Shown here piece by piece: positions 16,648 through 25,703 of a DNA stretch of 64,000 nt. The stretch lies in assembly GCF_000317615.1 (NCBI RefSeq), contig NC_019780.1:3121840-3185839 (forward strand), read 5' to 3'. A program made the translations under genes and the position numbers. Source of the stretch: Dactylococcopsis salina PCC 8305 (GTDB lineage: Bacteria > Cyanobacteriota > Cyanobacteriia > Cyanobacteriales > Rubidibacteraceae). Below the pieces are notes generated by a model. The model was not told where the DNA came from. It searched no databases and saw nothing but the letters and a program-made list of their open reading frames with translations. Within the stretch, counting starts at the first letter, position 1. Every line of letters begins with the position of its first letter.

Positions 16648-18372
16648 ATGGTCGAAAAAGTGGAAAAAATTGTTGGCGAACGCTATCAAATCATTAAAGA
16701 GTTAGGAAGGGGTGCTTTTGGTCAGACTTATCTGGCGCAAGATTTAACCGAACCGAATAACCCTCGGTGTGTCGTCAAGCATCTGAAGCCTCAAGCCAGT
16801 GATGAGTCAACCCTACGAGAAGCGAAACGACTGTTTGTGATTGAAGCAGAAGTGATGGGAAAGCTCAGTGATAGTGATCAGATTCCTAATCTTCTCGCTT
16901 ATTATGGTGAGGATTTTTACCTAGTCCAAGAGTTTATTGATGGGCATGATTTAAGTAAGGAGATTCGCATTGGACACCCTTTAAGCGAAGAAAAGGTAAT
17001 CGAGTTCCTGAAAGAAACCCTTCCCATTTTGTCATTCATTCATAAAAATAATGTGATCCACCGCGACATTAAACCGTCTAACCTCCGTCGTGGGAAAAAT
17101 GGCAGACTTTACCTCATTGATTTTGGGGCGGTAAAAGAGATTAAAACCCTCGTTTTGACTGCTGATGGACAGCCGCAACCCAGTATTGTCGCTGGCACAC
17201 AGGGGTATATGCCCCCAGAACAATTGCGAGGCAGACCACGCTTTAATAGTGATATCTACGCGGTGGGTTTGATTGCGATTCAAGCGTTAACGGGAAAAGC
17301 GCCGACGCAGTTAGAAGAAAACCCAGAAACTGGAAAGTTACAGTGGCGAGATCAAGTTCAGGTTTCTGAAGAGTTAGCAGAAATTTTGGAAACCATGACT
17401 CGATCGGAGTTTGGCGATCGATATCAGTCCGCCGATGAGGTGATTAAACATTTACAAGAGTTACATCAGTCGGGAAAAACTGATCTCAAAGAGCAGATTA
17501 AACAGAAAAAACGCATCCGAGAAGGGAAAACCTGGCGACGTTGGATTCCTTTGGGAATCGGAGGAGGGGTGGTGATGCTAGGGGTGTTTTTGTTCCCCAT
17601 CGCTAGGGCGATCTATTTGTTTAATCAAGCTAATGGCTTGGCTCGTGAGGGAGAATATGTGGAGGCGATCGCGCTTTATGAAAAAGGATTAGACTTATAT
17701 GAGAACTCAGCAGAAGCCTGGTTGAATCGGGGCTTTGCTTTAGCGCAGTTAAGACGCTTTGAAGAACAACTGTCTTCCTGTGATCAAGCGATTCAACTTG
17801 ATCCAGAGTTCGTGGAAGCACTGAATTGTAAAGGGTTAGCACTGGATGAGTTAGGACAAAATGAAGCATCCCTGCAATGGTTTGAAAAAGCGGTTAATAT
17901 GGAACGGGATTTTTATCAGGCTTGGAATAATCGCGGGGAAGTGTTAATGGAACTCGATCGGCATCAAGAGGCGCTAGAAGCCTTTGATACCGCTAAACTC
18001 TATAATCCCGACTATTTATTTGCTTGGAATAATCGCGGTAATGCTTTGTATAAATTAGAACGTTATGCCGAAGCGATCGCAGCTTATGATGAGGCGATCG
18101 AGATTGCTCCGAACTATTCCTATGCTTGGAATGGTAGCGGAAACGCACGACGTAAGCTAGAACGTTATGAAAAGGCGCTTTCTGATTATAATCAGGCGAT
18201 TGAACTCAACTCCGAATTTTACGAAGCATGGTACAACAAAGGGTTAACGCTGTTGGCTTTGGATCGAAGAAGAGAAGCTCTCGAAGCATTTAACCAAGCG
18301 GTTAAAATTAAACCTGATTATGAAGCCGCCATCAGTCGCAGAGAAAGATTGCGCGATCGTTTGAACAATTAA
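16648..18372 (+). CDS. Ser/Thr protein kinase with transmembrane helix and TPR repeats
   Basis: 574 residues in three parts. The Hanks-type kinase domain (~13-275) has the glycine loop GRGAFGQTY (~20-28), AIK-type lysine in CVVKHLKP, catalytic HRDIKPSN (~137-144) and DFGAVK (~157-162). One membrane helix follows (~297-322, GIGGGVVMLGVFLF). A C-terminal domain contains six or seven TPR units (~325-565), recognisable by repeated AWNNRGxALYxLxRYxEA. This is a common cyanobacterial receptor-kinase layout, with the kinase cytoplasmic and TPRs on the other face. The SLH lipoprotein gene follows 11 bases later, so the two are probably co-expressed. Confidence 0.92.
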   Translation: MVEKVEKIVGERYQIIKELGRGAFGQTYLAQDLTEPNNPRCVVKHLKPQASDESTLREAKRLFVIEAEVMGKLSDSDQIPNLLAYYGEDFYLVQEFIDGHDLSKEIRIGHPLSEEKVIEFLKETLPILSFIHKNNVIHRDIKPSNLRRGKNGRLYLIDFGAVKEIKTLVLTADGQPQPSIVAGTQGYMPPEQLRGRPRFNSDIYAVGLIAIQALTGKAPTQLEENPETGKLQWRDQVQVSEELAEILETMTRSEFGDRYQSADEVIKHLQELHQSGKTDLKEQIKQKKRIREGKTWRRWIPLGIGGGVVMLGVFLFPIARAIYLFNQANGLAREGEYVEAIALYEKGLDLYENSAEAWLNRGFALAQLRRFEEQLSSCDQAIQLDPEFVEALNCKGLALDELGQNEASLQWFEKAVNMERDFYQAWNNRGEVLMELDRHQEALEAFDTAKLYNPDYLFAWNNRGNALYKLERYAEAIAAYDEAIEIAPNYSYAWNGSGNARRKLERYEKALSDYNQAIELNSEFYEAWYNKGLTLLALDRRREALEAFNQAVKIKPDYEAAISRRERLRDRLNN

Positions 18373-18383
18373 TTAGGGAATAA

Positions 18384-19595
18384 ATGTTATCTCATCAATC
18401 TAGATTTCTCCTCGTAATCAGCTTAATGCTGCTAACTGGATGTAGTGAGGAAATTGAACAACGTCTTGCTCCTGATCCACAATTACAAGAACAACAAAAT
18501 AATTCCACTAATCCATCTGCTACTTCTGAGACGGAAACAGAAAGCCAGTCGTCATCTAATTCTAAAGACGAAACCAACACTGAAGAATTAGCAGTTTCAA
18601 CCGACGTTCCAGATATAATTCCCTTTTATCCCAACTCAGAAATCGTCAATCAAAACATCCAACCCGATCGTCAGTCTGGGGAGATGGAATTGATTTCTAA
18701 CGATCGCCGTAACTCCATTATCGAATTTTATCAGCAAGAATTAAACAATGATTCATGGGAAATCAAAACTCCCTCTGTAGAAACTGACACGAACACTGAT
18801 CAACAGAGAATCATTGCTGAATCCGATCAGTTAAAACTAACCATCTTTGTTGCTTCGCGAGATGATAGCAACAGCAATCGTATTCGGATACGCTATCAAC
18901 CGCTTTCTTCTTCCACTACTGAAACCGCTACCGATTCCTTTTCTGATTTAGACAAAACCCCTGATTCCTTAGAAACCTATGTGCGAGACGTGGCGAAATT
19001 GGGAGTTTTAAGCGCGATCGAACCTGAAAGCAAACAATTTTCTCCCAACGCAGAAATTACTCGCCGCACCTTCGCCCGTTGGTTATTCCAAGCGCATAAT
19101 CGCTTCTACCCCGATCGCCCCAGCCAACAAATTCGTTCAGTTGAACAAGCAGAAACGCCCGCATTTCAGGATATTTCCCCCAATGATCCCGACTTCAAAA
19201 TCATTCAAGGTTTAGCAGAAGCGGGAATCATCCCCTCCCGACTCACCGACGATGCGACAATCACTCGTTTTCGCCCTGATGCCCCCTTAAAACGAGAAAC
19301 CCTCCTCTTATGGAAAATTCCCCTCGACACTCGTCGCAATCTCCCAGAAGCGGATGTGAAAACCGTTCAGGAAACGTGGGGGTTTCAAGATGCCAGTGAA
19401 ATTGATTCTAAAGCATTCGGGGCTGTAGTTGCTGACTTTTCTCAAGGGGAACGATCGATCATTCGTCGTCTCTACGGTTACACCCAACTTTTACAACCGA
19501 ATAAACCTGTCACCCGCGCACAAGCAGCGGCTGCGCTTTGGTCATTTGGCACACAAGGAGACATCATCACCGCTAAGGAATTAACTGATGATTGA
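18384..19595 (+). CDS. SLH-domain lipoprotein
   Basis: 403-residue envelope protein. Signal peptide with lipobox LLTGC (lipidated cysteine ~20), then a low-complexity Ser/Glu/Thr linker (~25-70), a small alpha/beta domain (~75-170) and S-layer-homology segments (~190-400). SLH-like marks include [28 protein letters not shown] and [15 protein letters not shown] domains anchor proteins to peptidoglycan-linked polymers. The gene is 11 bases downstream of the TPR kinase. Its last 15 bases overlap the end of moaC on the other strand. Confidence 0.85.
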   Translation: MLSHQSRFLLVISLMLLTGCSEEIEQRLAPDPQLQEQQNNSTNPSATSETETESQSSSNSKDETNTEELAVSTDVPDIIPFYPNSEIVNQNIQPDRQSGEMELISNDRRNSIIEFYQQELNNDSWEIKTPSVETDTNTDQQRIIAESDQLKLTIFVASRDDSNSNRIRIRYQPLSSSTTETATDSFSDLDKTPDSLETYVRDVAKLGVLSAIEPESKQFSPNAEITRRTFARWLFQAHNRFYPDRPSQQIRSVEQAETPAFQDISPNDPDFKIIQGLAEAGIIPSRLTDDATITRFRPDAPLKRETLLLWKIPLDTRRNLPEADVKTVQETWGFQDASEIDSKAFGAVVADFSQGERSIIRRLYGYTQLLQPNKPVTRAQAAAALWSFGTQGDIITAKELTDD

Positions 19596-20057
19596 TGAAC
19601 CGCCCGTTTTTTCTAATAAACGAACCGATTGAATGATCATCGTTTTTTCCAGTGCCTTTGCCATATCATAAAGGGTTAAAGCACTAACAGAAACCGCAGT
19701 TAAAGCCTCCATTTCTACCCCCGTTTGCGCCGTGGTGACAACTTCAGCGCGAATTTGATAGCCTGGTAAATGTTCATCGGCGGTTAATTCGACTTTGACA
19801 TTTTGCAAGGGTAGAGTATGACATAAGGGAATCAATTGTGAGGTTTGTTTGGCTGCCATAATTCCTGCTAAACGAGCGGTGGCTAAAACATCTCCTTTCG
19901 GCGCATTTCCCGCTTCGATCGTCGCTAAAGTGTCTGAAGACATTTTGATTTCCCCTTGCGCGATCGCCCGTCGTTTCGTGACCGCTTTCTCCGAAACATC
20001 CACCATCCGAGCTTCTCCCGCCACATTGAGATGAGTTAAATTTTTTTCTTGCGTCAT
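19581..20057 (-). CDS. moaC: Cyclic pyranopterin monophosphate synthase MoaC
   Basis: 158-residue molybdenum-cofactor enzyme that rearranges the MoaA product to cyclic pyranopterin monophosphate. Visible motifs are [14 protein letters not shown] (~18-31), [25 protein letters not shown]-type region (~61-85, with the catalytic LCHTLPL) and [20 protein letters not shown] region (~112-131). Length is standard. The start is ATG 20057, close to the divergent tRNA-Arg promoter. No other moa gene is nearby. The end overlaps the SLH gene by 15 bases tail-to-tail. Confidence 0.95.
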   Translation of the reverse strand: MTQEKNLTHLNVAGEARMVDVSEKAVTKRRAIAQGEIKMSSDTLATIEAGNAPKGDVLATARLAGIMAAKQTSQLIPLCHTLPLQNVKVELTADEHLPGYQIRAEVVTTAQTGVEMEALTAVSVSALTLYDMAKALEKTMIIQSVRLLEKTGGSSIIS

Positions 20058-20078
20058 AGCGATGATCTGTGTTATATT
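20049..20078 (+). promoter_or_regulatory. Probable promoter of tRNA-Arg
   Basis: TTGCGT at 20049-20054 and TATATT at 20073-20078 are separated by 18 bases. The -10 box ends 29 bases before the tRNA 5' end. It overlaps the start of moaC on the other strand. Confidence 0.55.
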
Positions 20079-20107
20079 TAATTACTGTTGATTAAAACTC
20101 AACATTT

Positions 20108-20181
20108 GGGCTTGTAGCTCAGTGGACTAGAGCACGTGGCTACGGACCACGGTGTCGGGGGTTCGAATCCTCCCAGGCCCG
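20108..20181 (+). tRNA. tRNA-Arg (anticodon ACG)
   Basis: 74-nt cloverleaf. Acceptor stem GGGCTTG pairs with CAGGCCC, discriminator G. D-arm AGCTC...GAGC, anticodon stem CGTGG/CCACG with loop CTACGGA (anticodon ACG), T-loop TTCGAAT. CCA is not encoded. ACG is expected to be edited to ICG to read CGN codons. Confidence 0.95.
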
Positions 20182-20286
20182 CTTCGGTTAAGATTATATC
20201 AATTTTAAGGAGAGGCGATCGTTTCTCCTAGTTTTGCTGTTTAAATTGAGGAAAAATAGGACGTGGAGAAATTTAGAGATTACCCC

Positions 20287-20316
20287 TTGACATTCTCAAA
20301 AATGTCTTGCTATATT
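20287..20316 (+). promoter_or_regulatory. Promoter of tRNA-Gln
   Basis: Consensus TTGACA (20287-20292) and TATATT (20311-20316), 18 bases apart. The -10 box ends 25 bases before the tRNA. One of the clearest sigma70-type promoters in the window. Confidence 0.7.
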
Positions 20317-20341
20317 TATAGAGGTTGAAAAACAAAGCCAT

Positions 20342-20413
20342 TGGGGTGTAGCCAAGCGGTAAGGCAACGGGTTTTGGTCTCGTCATTCCTAGGTTCGAAT
20401 CCTAGCACCCCAG
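20342..20413 (+). tRNA. tRNA-Gln (anticodon TTG)
   Basis: 72-nt cloverleaf. Acceptor TGGGGTG pairs with CACCCCA, discriminator G. Anticodon stem ACGGG/CTCGT with loop TTTTGGT gives anticodon TTG; T-loop TTCGAAT. CCA is not encoded. The TGGGGTG/T-start acceptor and TTTTGG loop are typical of bacterial tRNA-Gln. Confidence 0.95.
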
Positions 20414-20429
20414 TTAAAAAAAAAGTTAG

Positions 20430-20457
20430 CCCCAACTCACAGAGTTGGGGTTTTTTT
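20430..20457 (+). terminator. Rho-independent terminator after tRNA-Gln
   Basis: Perfect 9-bp stem CCCCAACTC / GAGTTGGGG with a 3-base loop, followed by seven T (20451-20457). It also lies just beyond the stop of the minus-strand RTX gene. Confidence 0.9.
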
Positions 20458-20465
20458 GATCCAGT

Positions 20466-21920
20466 TTAGGGAATAAAATCAGTAAGCGGGAGGGGGAAGG
20501 AAAAGTCTTCACTGCTTAAACTTTCAGGTGTAGTTTGAGCAAGACGAGCAATATCTTGGTCAAAGATGGTGACAATTGTAGAGCTTCCCGCAGAGCTTAA
20601 GGTTATATCTTCCCAAGTTAACCGCTCAAATCCAGCAATAGCGATTGTATCTTCTCCGAGGGTAAAATCTCTGACTAAGTTCATTGTTTGTGGAATATCC
20701 GCAGTAGCTAAATAAAACGTATCTGCTCCCAAACCACCGATTAAGGTGTTATCACCGCCATCAGTCACGAACAAACTGTCATCACCAGAGTTTCCAAACA
20801 AATGATTGCCATGACCTGCAATCAAAATATCATCACCTGATCCAGCATAAAAGCGTTTTCCTCCTTCACTCCCAGAACCATCAATGATATCGTTACCAGA
20901 ACCAGCAAAAACAATCGAACGCTCTGAAGTCATAACTTGACTGAGGTTTGTGGTTGGAAAAACGTTATCTTCTGTCGTCCCAAAAATTGGCATACTTTGA
21001 GCGATTGGATTAGCAATTTCTATGGCTTTTTCTTGCTCATTGGAATTTTCCTCTGATTGATTGTTTCTTGATTGATTAAAATCATCCTCATCAAAATCAT
21101 CCTCATCGTCATCCTCATCGAAGCGGAAAACCTCTCCATTACTACGAGTGATAGTAATAGCATCTAAATCTTCGTCGTCAGCTTCTCCAAAAACCGTGAT
21201 CCTTTCACCGACTTGTAAACTCATGGGGAGAGTCTCATCAGAATCAGGTTCAACGAGAAAGGTTTGTCCATTACTGTCTAAAACTAATTCCTCAGAGACA
21301 AGATTAACAATCGTTCCAGAAACCTCAATCAGTCGGTCATCTTCATCGAAATCATCCTCATCGAAATCATCCTCATAGTCATCTTCATCGAAATCATCCT
21401 CATCGAAGCGGAAAACCTCTCCATTACTACGAGTGATAGTAATAGCATCTAAATCTTCGTCGTCAGCTTCGCCAAAAACAGTAACTTCTTCGCCAACTTC
21501 TAAATTCAGTGGAGAGTCCGTATTGGCTTCCACTAAAATTTCCTCGCCGTTACTGTTTAAGATGAACTCATTTTCAAAGATGTTGACCACTTCGCCAGCA
21601 ATTTCTGTGAGAAAGTCATCATCATCATCGAAATCATCTTCAAAGTCGTTGCGATAATTTTCACGTTCTCCTGCCCAAGGAGGAGGTCCTTGCGGTTCCC
21701 GAATACTAATGATTTCTCCGTTGCTGCGAGTAATGCTAAAAGCATCAAAATCTTCATCGTCTGCTTCTCCAATTACGGTCACTTGTTCTCCTTCTTCTAA
21801 GTCAAGTGAGAAGTACCAACTGGGACCAGTATCAACTAAGATATTCCCGAAACTACTGTCTAAAATAAACTCGTTACCAAAGATGTTGAGAATTTGTCCT
21901 TGAATTTGTAGGGTTTCCAT
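20466..21920 (-). CDS. Three-domain OB-fold (YgiW/YdeI-like) protein with acidic linkers and RTX repeats
   Basis: 484 residues without a signal peptide. Three copies of an OB-like domain (~3-75, 104-172, 197-266) each end in GEADDED(F/L)DA-x-x-ITRSNGE. The first is followed by REPQGPPPWAG. Acidic linkers of Asp/Glu and Phe separate them (~87-104, 172-196, 266-282). Then come RTX-type glycine/aspartate nonapeptides (GSGNDIIDGSG ~340-350, GSGDDILIAG ~360-369, GNSGDDSLF ~376-384, GGLGADTFYL ~395-404) and the usual C-terminal RTX cap (DFTLGEDTIAI). Lack of a signal peptide plus RTX cap suggests type I secretion and Ca2+ binding (inference). It is last in an apparent operon behind its single-domain paralogue and a two-component system. 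Function unknown. Confidence 0.8.
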   Translation of the reverse strand: METLQIQGQILNIFGNEFILDSSFGNILVDTGPSWYFSLDLEEGEQVTVIGEADDEDFDAFSITRSNGEIISIREPQGPPPWAGERENYRNDFEDDFDDDDDFLTEIAGEVVNIFENEFILNSNGEEILVEANTDSPLNLEVGEEVTVFGEADDEDLDAITITRSNGEVFRFDEDDFDEDDYEDDFDEDDFDEDDRLIEVSGTIVNLVSEELVLDSNGQTFLVEPDSDETLPMSLQVGERITVFGEADDEDLDAITITRSNGEVFRFDEDDDEDDFDEDDFNQSRNNQSEENSNEQEKAIEIANPIAQSMPIFGTTEDNVFPTTNLSQVMTSERSIVFAGSGNDIIDGSGSEGGKRFYAGSGDDILIAGHGNHLFGNSGDDSLFVTDGGDNTLIGGLGADTFYLATADIPQTMNLVRDFTLGEDTIAIAGFERLTWEDITLSSAGSSTIVTIFDQDIARLAQTTPESLSSEDFSFPLPLTDFIP

Positions 21921-21983
21921 ATTTAATTAACTCCTGATTGTTGTGTTCAATTGTGGAAAAAAGCAGAAATTTAAATCTCATCA

Positions 21984-22358
21984 CTACCAATCGCGCCCTG
22001 AAGGACCACCTGCCCAGGGGGGAGGGCCTTGGGGTTCTCGAATACGGATTGTTTCTCCATTCCCCCGAGTAATCTGATAGGCATCAAAATCATAATCGTC
22101 ATACTCGCCAACAACAGTGACGGTTTCTCCTTTACGCAAATTTAACCGACGATACCAACTCGGACCCGCATCAACGATGATTTCTCCAGTGCCATCGCTT
22201 AAAATGAATTCATTGCCAACAACGCTGCGAATTTCTCCTTGAATTGTGACGCCAGAGGTGCGTCTTAACTCGTCAATGGAGACTTGCGCTTCGGCTTTGG
22301 GGGTGACAATCCCGACTAATAGGGCGGAAATTAAGCCCATACTGAGTGTTAACTTCAT
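21984..22358 (-). CDS. Secreted single OB-fold protein (YgiW/YdeI/BOF-like)
   Basis: 124 residues: a signal peptide (~1-24, ending KAEA-Q) and one OB-like domain (~35-108) with VTIQGEIRSVVGNEFILSD, IIVDAG.SWY and VTVVGEYDDYDFDAYQITR. This resembles the bacterial BOF family (E. coli YgiW/YdeI: V-x-L-x-G-x-I ... D-x-x-G-x-I-x-V-D ... G-E-V-D). It ends with REPQGPPPWAG, the same tail that follows domain 1 of the three-domain protein downstream, so the two are paralogues. Periplasmic by signal peptide. E. coli/Salmonella ygiW is also next to a two-component system (QseBC/PreAB), a suggestive parallel. Confidence 0.8.
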   Translation of the reverse strand: MKLTLSMGLISALLVGIVTPKAEAQVSIDELRRTSGVTIQGEIRSVVGNEFILSDGTGEIIVDAGPSWYRRLNLRKGETVTVVGEYDDYDFDAYQITRGNGETIRIREPQGPPPWAGGPSGRDW

Positions 22359-22422
22359 AGCATGATTAGTGTGAACAACTAATTACAAGATAGAAAGCAA
22401 CTATGACCAGAAAATGACCCGT

Positions 22423-23841
22423 TTAAAGATTAGAGATTTGGGGGAGAAAAATCGAGAAAGTAGAACCTTGTCCGATCTCGCTGGTGACGGTGATTTTGCC
22501 CCCGTGAGCTTGAATAATATGTTGCGCGATCGCGAGTCCTAACCCAAATCCTTGTGTTTTCTGACGAGAGTGATTACCGCGATAGAAACACTCAAAAATG
22601 TGAGCTAATCCCGTCTCAGGAATCCCGATTCCTGTATCGGTGACATGAATAGAAATCTGTTCCTCATGGAGTTGGAGGGCTAAAGAAATCCTGCCACCCG
22701 GATTAGTGTAACGACAAGCATTGCTTAACAAATTTTCGATCGCGCTGCGTAAAAGAGTCTCATCTCCTTGTACCTTAACCTTCACTGAGGGACACTTTTT
22801 AGAGAAATCCAATCCTTGATGTTGTGCTGTTTTTTCCCATTGAAGGGCTAAAGTTTCGATTAAGCGGTTTAACTCCACTGGTTTTAACTGTTTTGAAGAT
22901 AATAACCCCTCATGTCGGGCGAGAAATAACAAATCACTGACTAAGGTACTCATCTGTTTGGTGAGATTGATAATATTATCTAAACGTTTCTGCATTTCTT
23001 GGGATGACTCTTCCTCATCCTCTAAGATCATTAACCCCACTTGAGCATTACTCAAAACCGCCGCCAGAGGAGTTCTCAGTTCATGGGAAGCGTTAGCCGT
23101 AAATCGTTCTAACTGCTGACAAACTAAGGACAAACGTTGATTGGCTTCGCGGAAATTCATTTCTCGCTGACTTAACTCTCTTTCTAATTCATAAAAGAGA
23201 CGAATCGCCAAAACACTACCCAAAAGCGCGATCGCGCCAAAGATACATAAAACAATCCAAGTCACTTGACGACTCAAATCTCGATGTTTTCTCCGTTGTC
23301 GTAATAAAGTTTCCTCTGTCTTCGCAAACTGTTCCAGCGCTTCACGAGTCCGATCCATTGTTCCTTTCCCTTCTTCTAGCCAATCATAAAGAGCAGCAGT
23401 AGAACCCTGATTTTCACTCCCGATGCGTTTTAAATCACTGGTTAAAGTCACTTTCTGCTCAAATAGGGCTAAATTTCGATTAACCAGTCGTTCGATTTGA
23501 TCCAGTTGTTTTAGTTGTTGAGGATTATCTTGTACTAAGGTTTCTAAACGTTGTAGAGACAAAGGAATCACAATTTGTGCTTTGTTATAAGGTTGTAAAA
23601 ACTCATCCCGTCGCGTTAACCCAAATCCTCTCACACCTGTTTCCGCATCCACCAAGGCTTTCAAAAGGCGTTTAGTTTCTAAGCGCACGGTTTGGGTATG
23701 TTGAACCCAAGTTTCATCTTCCACCAAACTGGCTTTTAACCAAGCAAATGCAGAAATCGCAGTCAGTAAACAAACCACAGGAATACCGAGAATCACTGTT
23801 CCGCGTACACGAATTGGAAGATTTCTCCAAGATTTAGCCAT
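22423..23841 (-). CDS. Sensor histidine kinase with CHASE3 domain
   Basis: 472-residue membrane kinase. First helix ~13-33, extracytoplasmic CHASE3-like helical domain (~38-190, with ALVDAETGVRGFGLTRRDEFL), second helix ~195-218, then HisKA with ASHELRTPL (phosphoacceptor His ~251) and HATPase with N-box SNACRYT, DTGIGIP and GFGLGLAIAQ. All catalytic boxes are intact. The start overlaps the response-regulator gene by 8 bases, so the pair is translationally coupled. The secreted OB-fold gene follows 64 bases downstream on the same strand, making it a likely target or accessory of this system. Confidence 0.93.
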   Translation of the reverse strand: MAKSWRNLPIRVRGTVILGIPVVCLLTAISAFAWLKASLVEDETWVQHTQTVRLETKRLLKALVDAETGVRGFGLTRRDEFLQPYNKAQIVIPLSLQRLETLVQDNPQQLKQLDQIERLVNRNLALFEQKVTLTSDLKRIGSENQGSTAALYDWLEEGKGTMDRTREALEQFAKTEETLLRQRRKHRDLSRQVTWIVLCIFGAIALLGSVLAIRLFYELERELSQREMNFREANQRLSLVCQQLERFTANASHELRTPLAAVLSNAQVGLMILEDEEESSQEMQKRLDNIINLTKQMSTLVSDLLFLARHEGLLSSKQLKPVELNRLIETLALQWEKTAQHQGLDFSKKCPSVKVKVQGDETLLRSAIENLLSNACRYTNPGGRISLALQLHEEQISIHVTDTGIGIPETGLAHIFECFYRGNHSRQKTQGFGLGLAIAQHIIQAHGGKITVTSEIGQGSTFSIFLPQISNL

Positions 23842-24517
23842 GTTGATCCATCGGTTCCAGACAATAGCCGATTCCGTAAATAGTTTGAATCCAAGTATCT
23901 AAACCCAGTTCTCGCAACTGTTTCCGTAAGCGTTTAATCCGAGCAGTAACCGCATTACTTTCTGGTTGCTCTCCCCATTCCCAAAGGGCGAGTTCAATTT
24001 GATTATAGGTCAGAATTTGTCTTGGATGACGCATCATGTATTCCAACAATTGAAAGTTACGACTTTTTAGCTTCAGACTTTGCTCTCCCCACTCAACAGA
24101 CATTGTATCTAGATGTAACACTAACCCTTCTACCTTTACCTGATCACTACGCCACAGAGGTGAGCGTCTCCGTAAAGCTCGTATCCGCGCTAACAATTCT
24201 GTGATATCTACGGGCTTGACTAAATAATCATCTGCCCCAGCATCTAACCCCATGACTAAATCTTCGGTGGTATCCTTAGCGGTGAGAATCAAAATTGGGC
24301 TAGAGATTCCGTTGTGACGAAATTCTTGGCAAAGCACTACACCATCATTTTCTCCTAACATCCAGTCTAAGATCAGCAAATCATAAGTTTTTTCTCCCAT
24401 TAACCACCGCGCTGTTGTTCCTTCTTCTACCGCATCGACAATATTTCCACAACGGCTTAAAGCCACATAAAGGGGTTCAAGTTGAGCCGGATCATCCTCT
24501 ACTAATAAAATTCTCAT
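23834..24517 (-). CDS. OmpR/PhoB-type response regulator
   Basis: 227-residue regulator: receiver domain (~1-118) with acidic pocket EDD (~7-9), phosphoacceptor in LLILDWMLGEND (~47-58) and the conserved lysine in DDYLVKPVD (~96-104), followed by a winged-helix DNA-binding domain (~128-222; RNFQLLEYMMRHPRQIL, then VTARIKRLRKQL). Cognate to the overlapping CHASE3 kinase. First gene of the minus-strand run regulator-kinase-OB protein-RTX protein. Confidence 0.95.
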   Translation of the reverse strand: MRILLVEDDPAQLEPLYVALSRCGNIVDAVEEGTTARWLMGEKTYDLLILDWMLGENDGVVLCQEFRHNGISSPILILTAKDTTEDLVMGLDAGADDYLVKPVDITELLARIRALRRRSPLWRSDQVKVEGLVLHLDTMSVEWGEQSLKLKSRNFQLLEYMMRHPRQILTYNQIELALWEWGEQPESNAVTARIKRLRKQLRELGLDTWIQTIYGIGYCLEPMDQHG

Positions 24518-24656
24518 GGTTTCATTAGCGTTCTAGAAGTTCTTTCGGTTTTTCTTCGATATACTCATAATAGGTTATCGCAGAGTTTTATATCACTGAT
24601 TGCTATAATTTTTGTCAATTAAAAACAAGGTTGGAAAAAAGTAGAGGTGAGTTCCC

Positions 24657-25430
24657 GTGTTTAATGCGACATTTCCCCATATTCTCGCTTTAGATTTTGA
24701 TGGTGTTTTGTGTGATGGTCGTGGCGAATATTTAGAGAGTAGTTGGCGCGTTTATTCCGAGATTTGGGGAAGTTCTGATCTTGATCTAGAGACACTCAGA
24801 CCGCGTTTTTATGCGTTACGATCGGTAATTGAGACGGGTTGGGAAATGCCTTTATTGCTGCGATCGATGCAACAGGGGGTTTCTGATTTGGAAATCGAGG
24901 AAAACTGGTCATCGCTTGTTCCTAAAATGCTAGAAAGGGAAGGATTAACGTCTTCAGAAATCGCACAATTATTAGATGAAAAACGCGATCGATGGCTTGA
25001 AACTCATCTCGAAGACTGGTTAGCCCATCATCAATTTTATCCCCATGTTCTCCCAACATTAAAGAAACGATTAGAGTCAACCGCGACAAAAATTTATATT
25101 ATCACCACAAAAGAAGGACGTTTTGCAAGGAAACTTTTAGAGAAAAACGGAATTAATTTCCCTTCGGATCAGATCATTGGGAAGGAATACCAACAGCCGA
25201 AAACCCAAACACTTCTGAGTTTAATGAAAACAGAAACCACAGTCTGGTTTGTTGAAGATCGTCTGAAAACGTTACTTTCTGTGCAAAAATTTTCGGGGTT
25301 AGAAGCAGTGGGTTTATTTTTAGCAGACTGGGGATATAATACCGCTCGATCGCGCGCGATCGCAAGCAAAAATCAAGGGATTAGAATATTATCTTTAGAA
25401 CAATTTAACCAAGATTTTTCCCTCTGGTAG
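24657..25430 (+). CDS. HAD-family hydrolase
   Basis: 257-residue haloacid-dehalogenase-type phosphatase. Motif I is LDFDGVLCDG (nucleophile Asp ~14 and general acid Asp ~16), the helical cap lies at ~25-120, motif II is IYIITTKEG (Thr, ~141-149), and the motif III lysine and motif IV acidic VWFVEDRLKTL (~196-206) follow. The start is GTG 24657; a codon-sized search finds no nearer ATG. Substrate not indicated. The second half of the gap downstream is filled by repeats. Confidence 0.85.
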   Translation: MFNATFPHILALDFDGVLCDGRGEYLESSWRVYSEIWGSSDLDLETLRPRFYALRSVIETGWEMPLLLRSMQQGVSDLEIEENWSSLVPKMLEREGLTSSEIAQLLDEKRDRWLETHLEDWLAHHQFYPHVLPTLKKRLESTATKIYIITTKEGRFARKLLEKNGINFPSDQIIGKEYQQPKTQTLLSLMKTETTVWFVEDRLKTLLSVQKFSGLEAVGLFLADWGYNTARSRAIASKNQGIRILSLEQFNQDFSLW

Positions 25431-25511
25431 AGGACAAACTGCCGTGAGATTGCTTAAGCTAAAATATGGGTGATCTAACGTTAATTTATTAATATAGCAA
25501 TCCCATAAGAA

Positions 25512-25641
25512 TTGTGAATTAATCCCCCCTAACCCCCCTTTGAAAGGGGGGGATTAGAGGTAAATTGCCTTTGTCAGATTAAAAGTAGGTTGGGTAGAGG
25601 CGTTCCATGGAACGTCTCCACGCGAAACCCAACACAAATTA
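25512..25641. repeat. C-run/G-run hairpin plus nested GTAGGTTGGGT repeat
   Basis: A CCCCCCTAACCCCCC...GGGGGGG hairpin (~25512-25551) precedes GTAGGTTGGGTAGAGG (~25587), an inner palindrome centred on GTTCCATGGAAC, and the closing CGAAACCCAACAC. The same nested palindrome recurs inverted at ~47217-47266. No gene. Confidence 0.85.
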
Positions 25642-25703
25642 TAAGCTAACCTTTTTCAGGGGGGAATTGAAGGTAACTTAACTTGATTAATGATGGTATA
25701 AAT

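Noticed and set aside
21148-21657. Plus-strand Ser/Lys-rich frames opposite the RTX gene
   Set aside because: Antisense of the Asp/Glu linker codons; low complexity without start signals.
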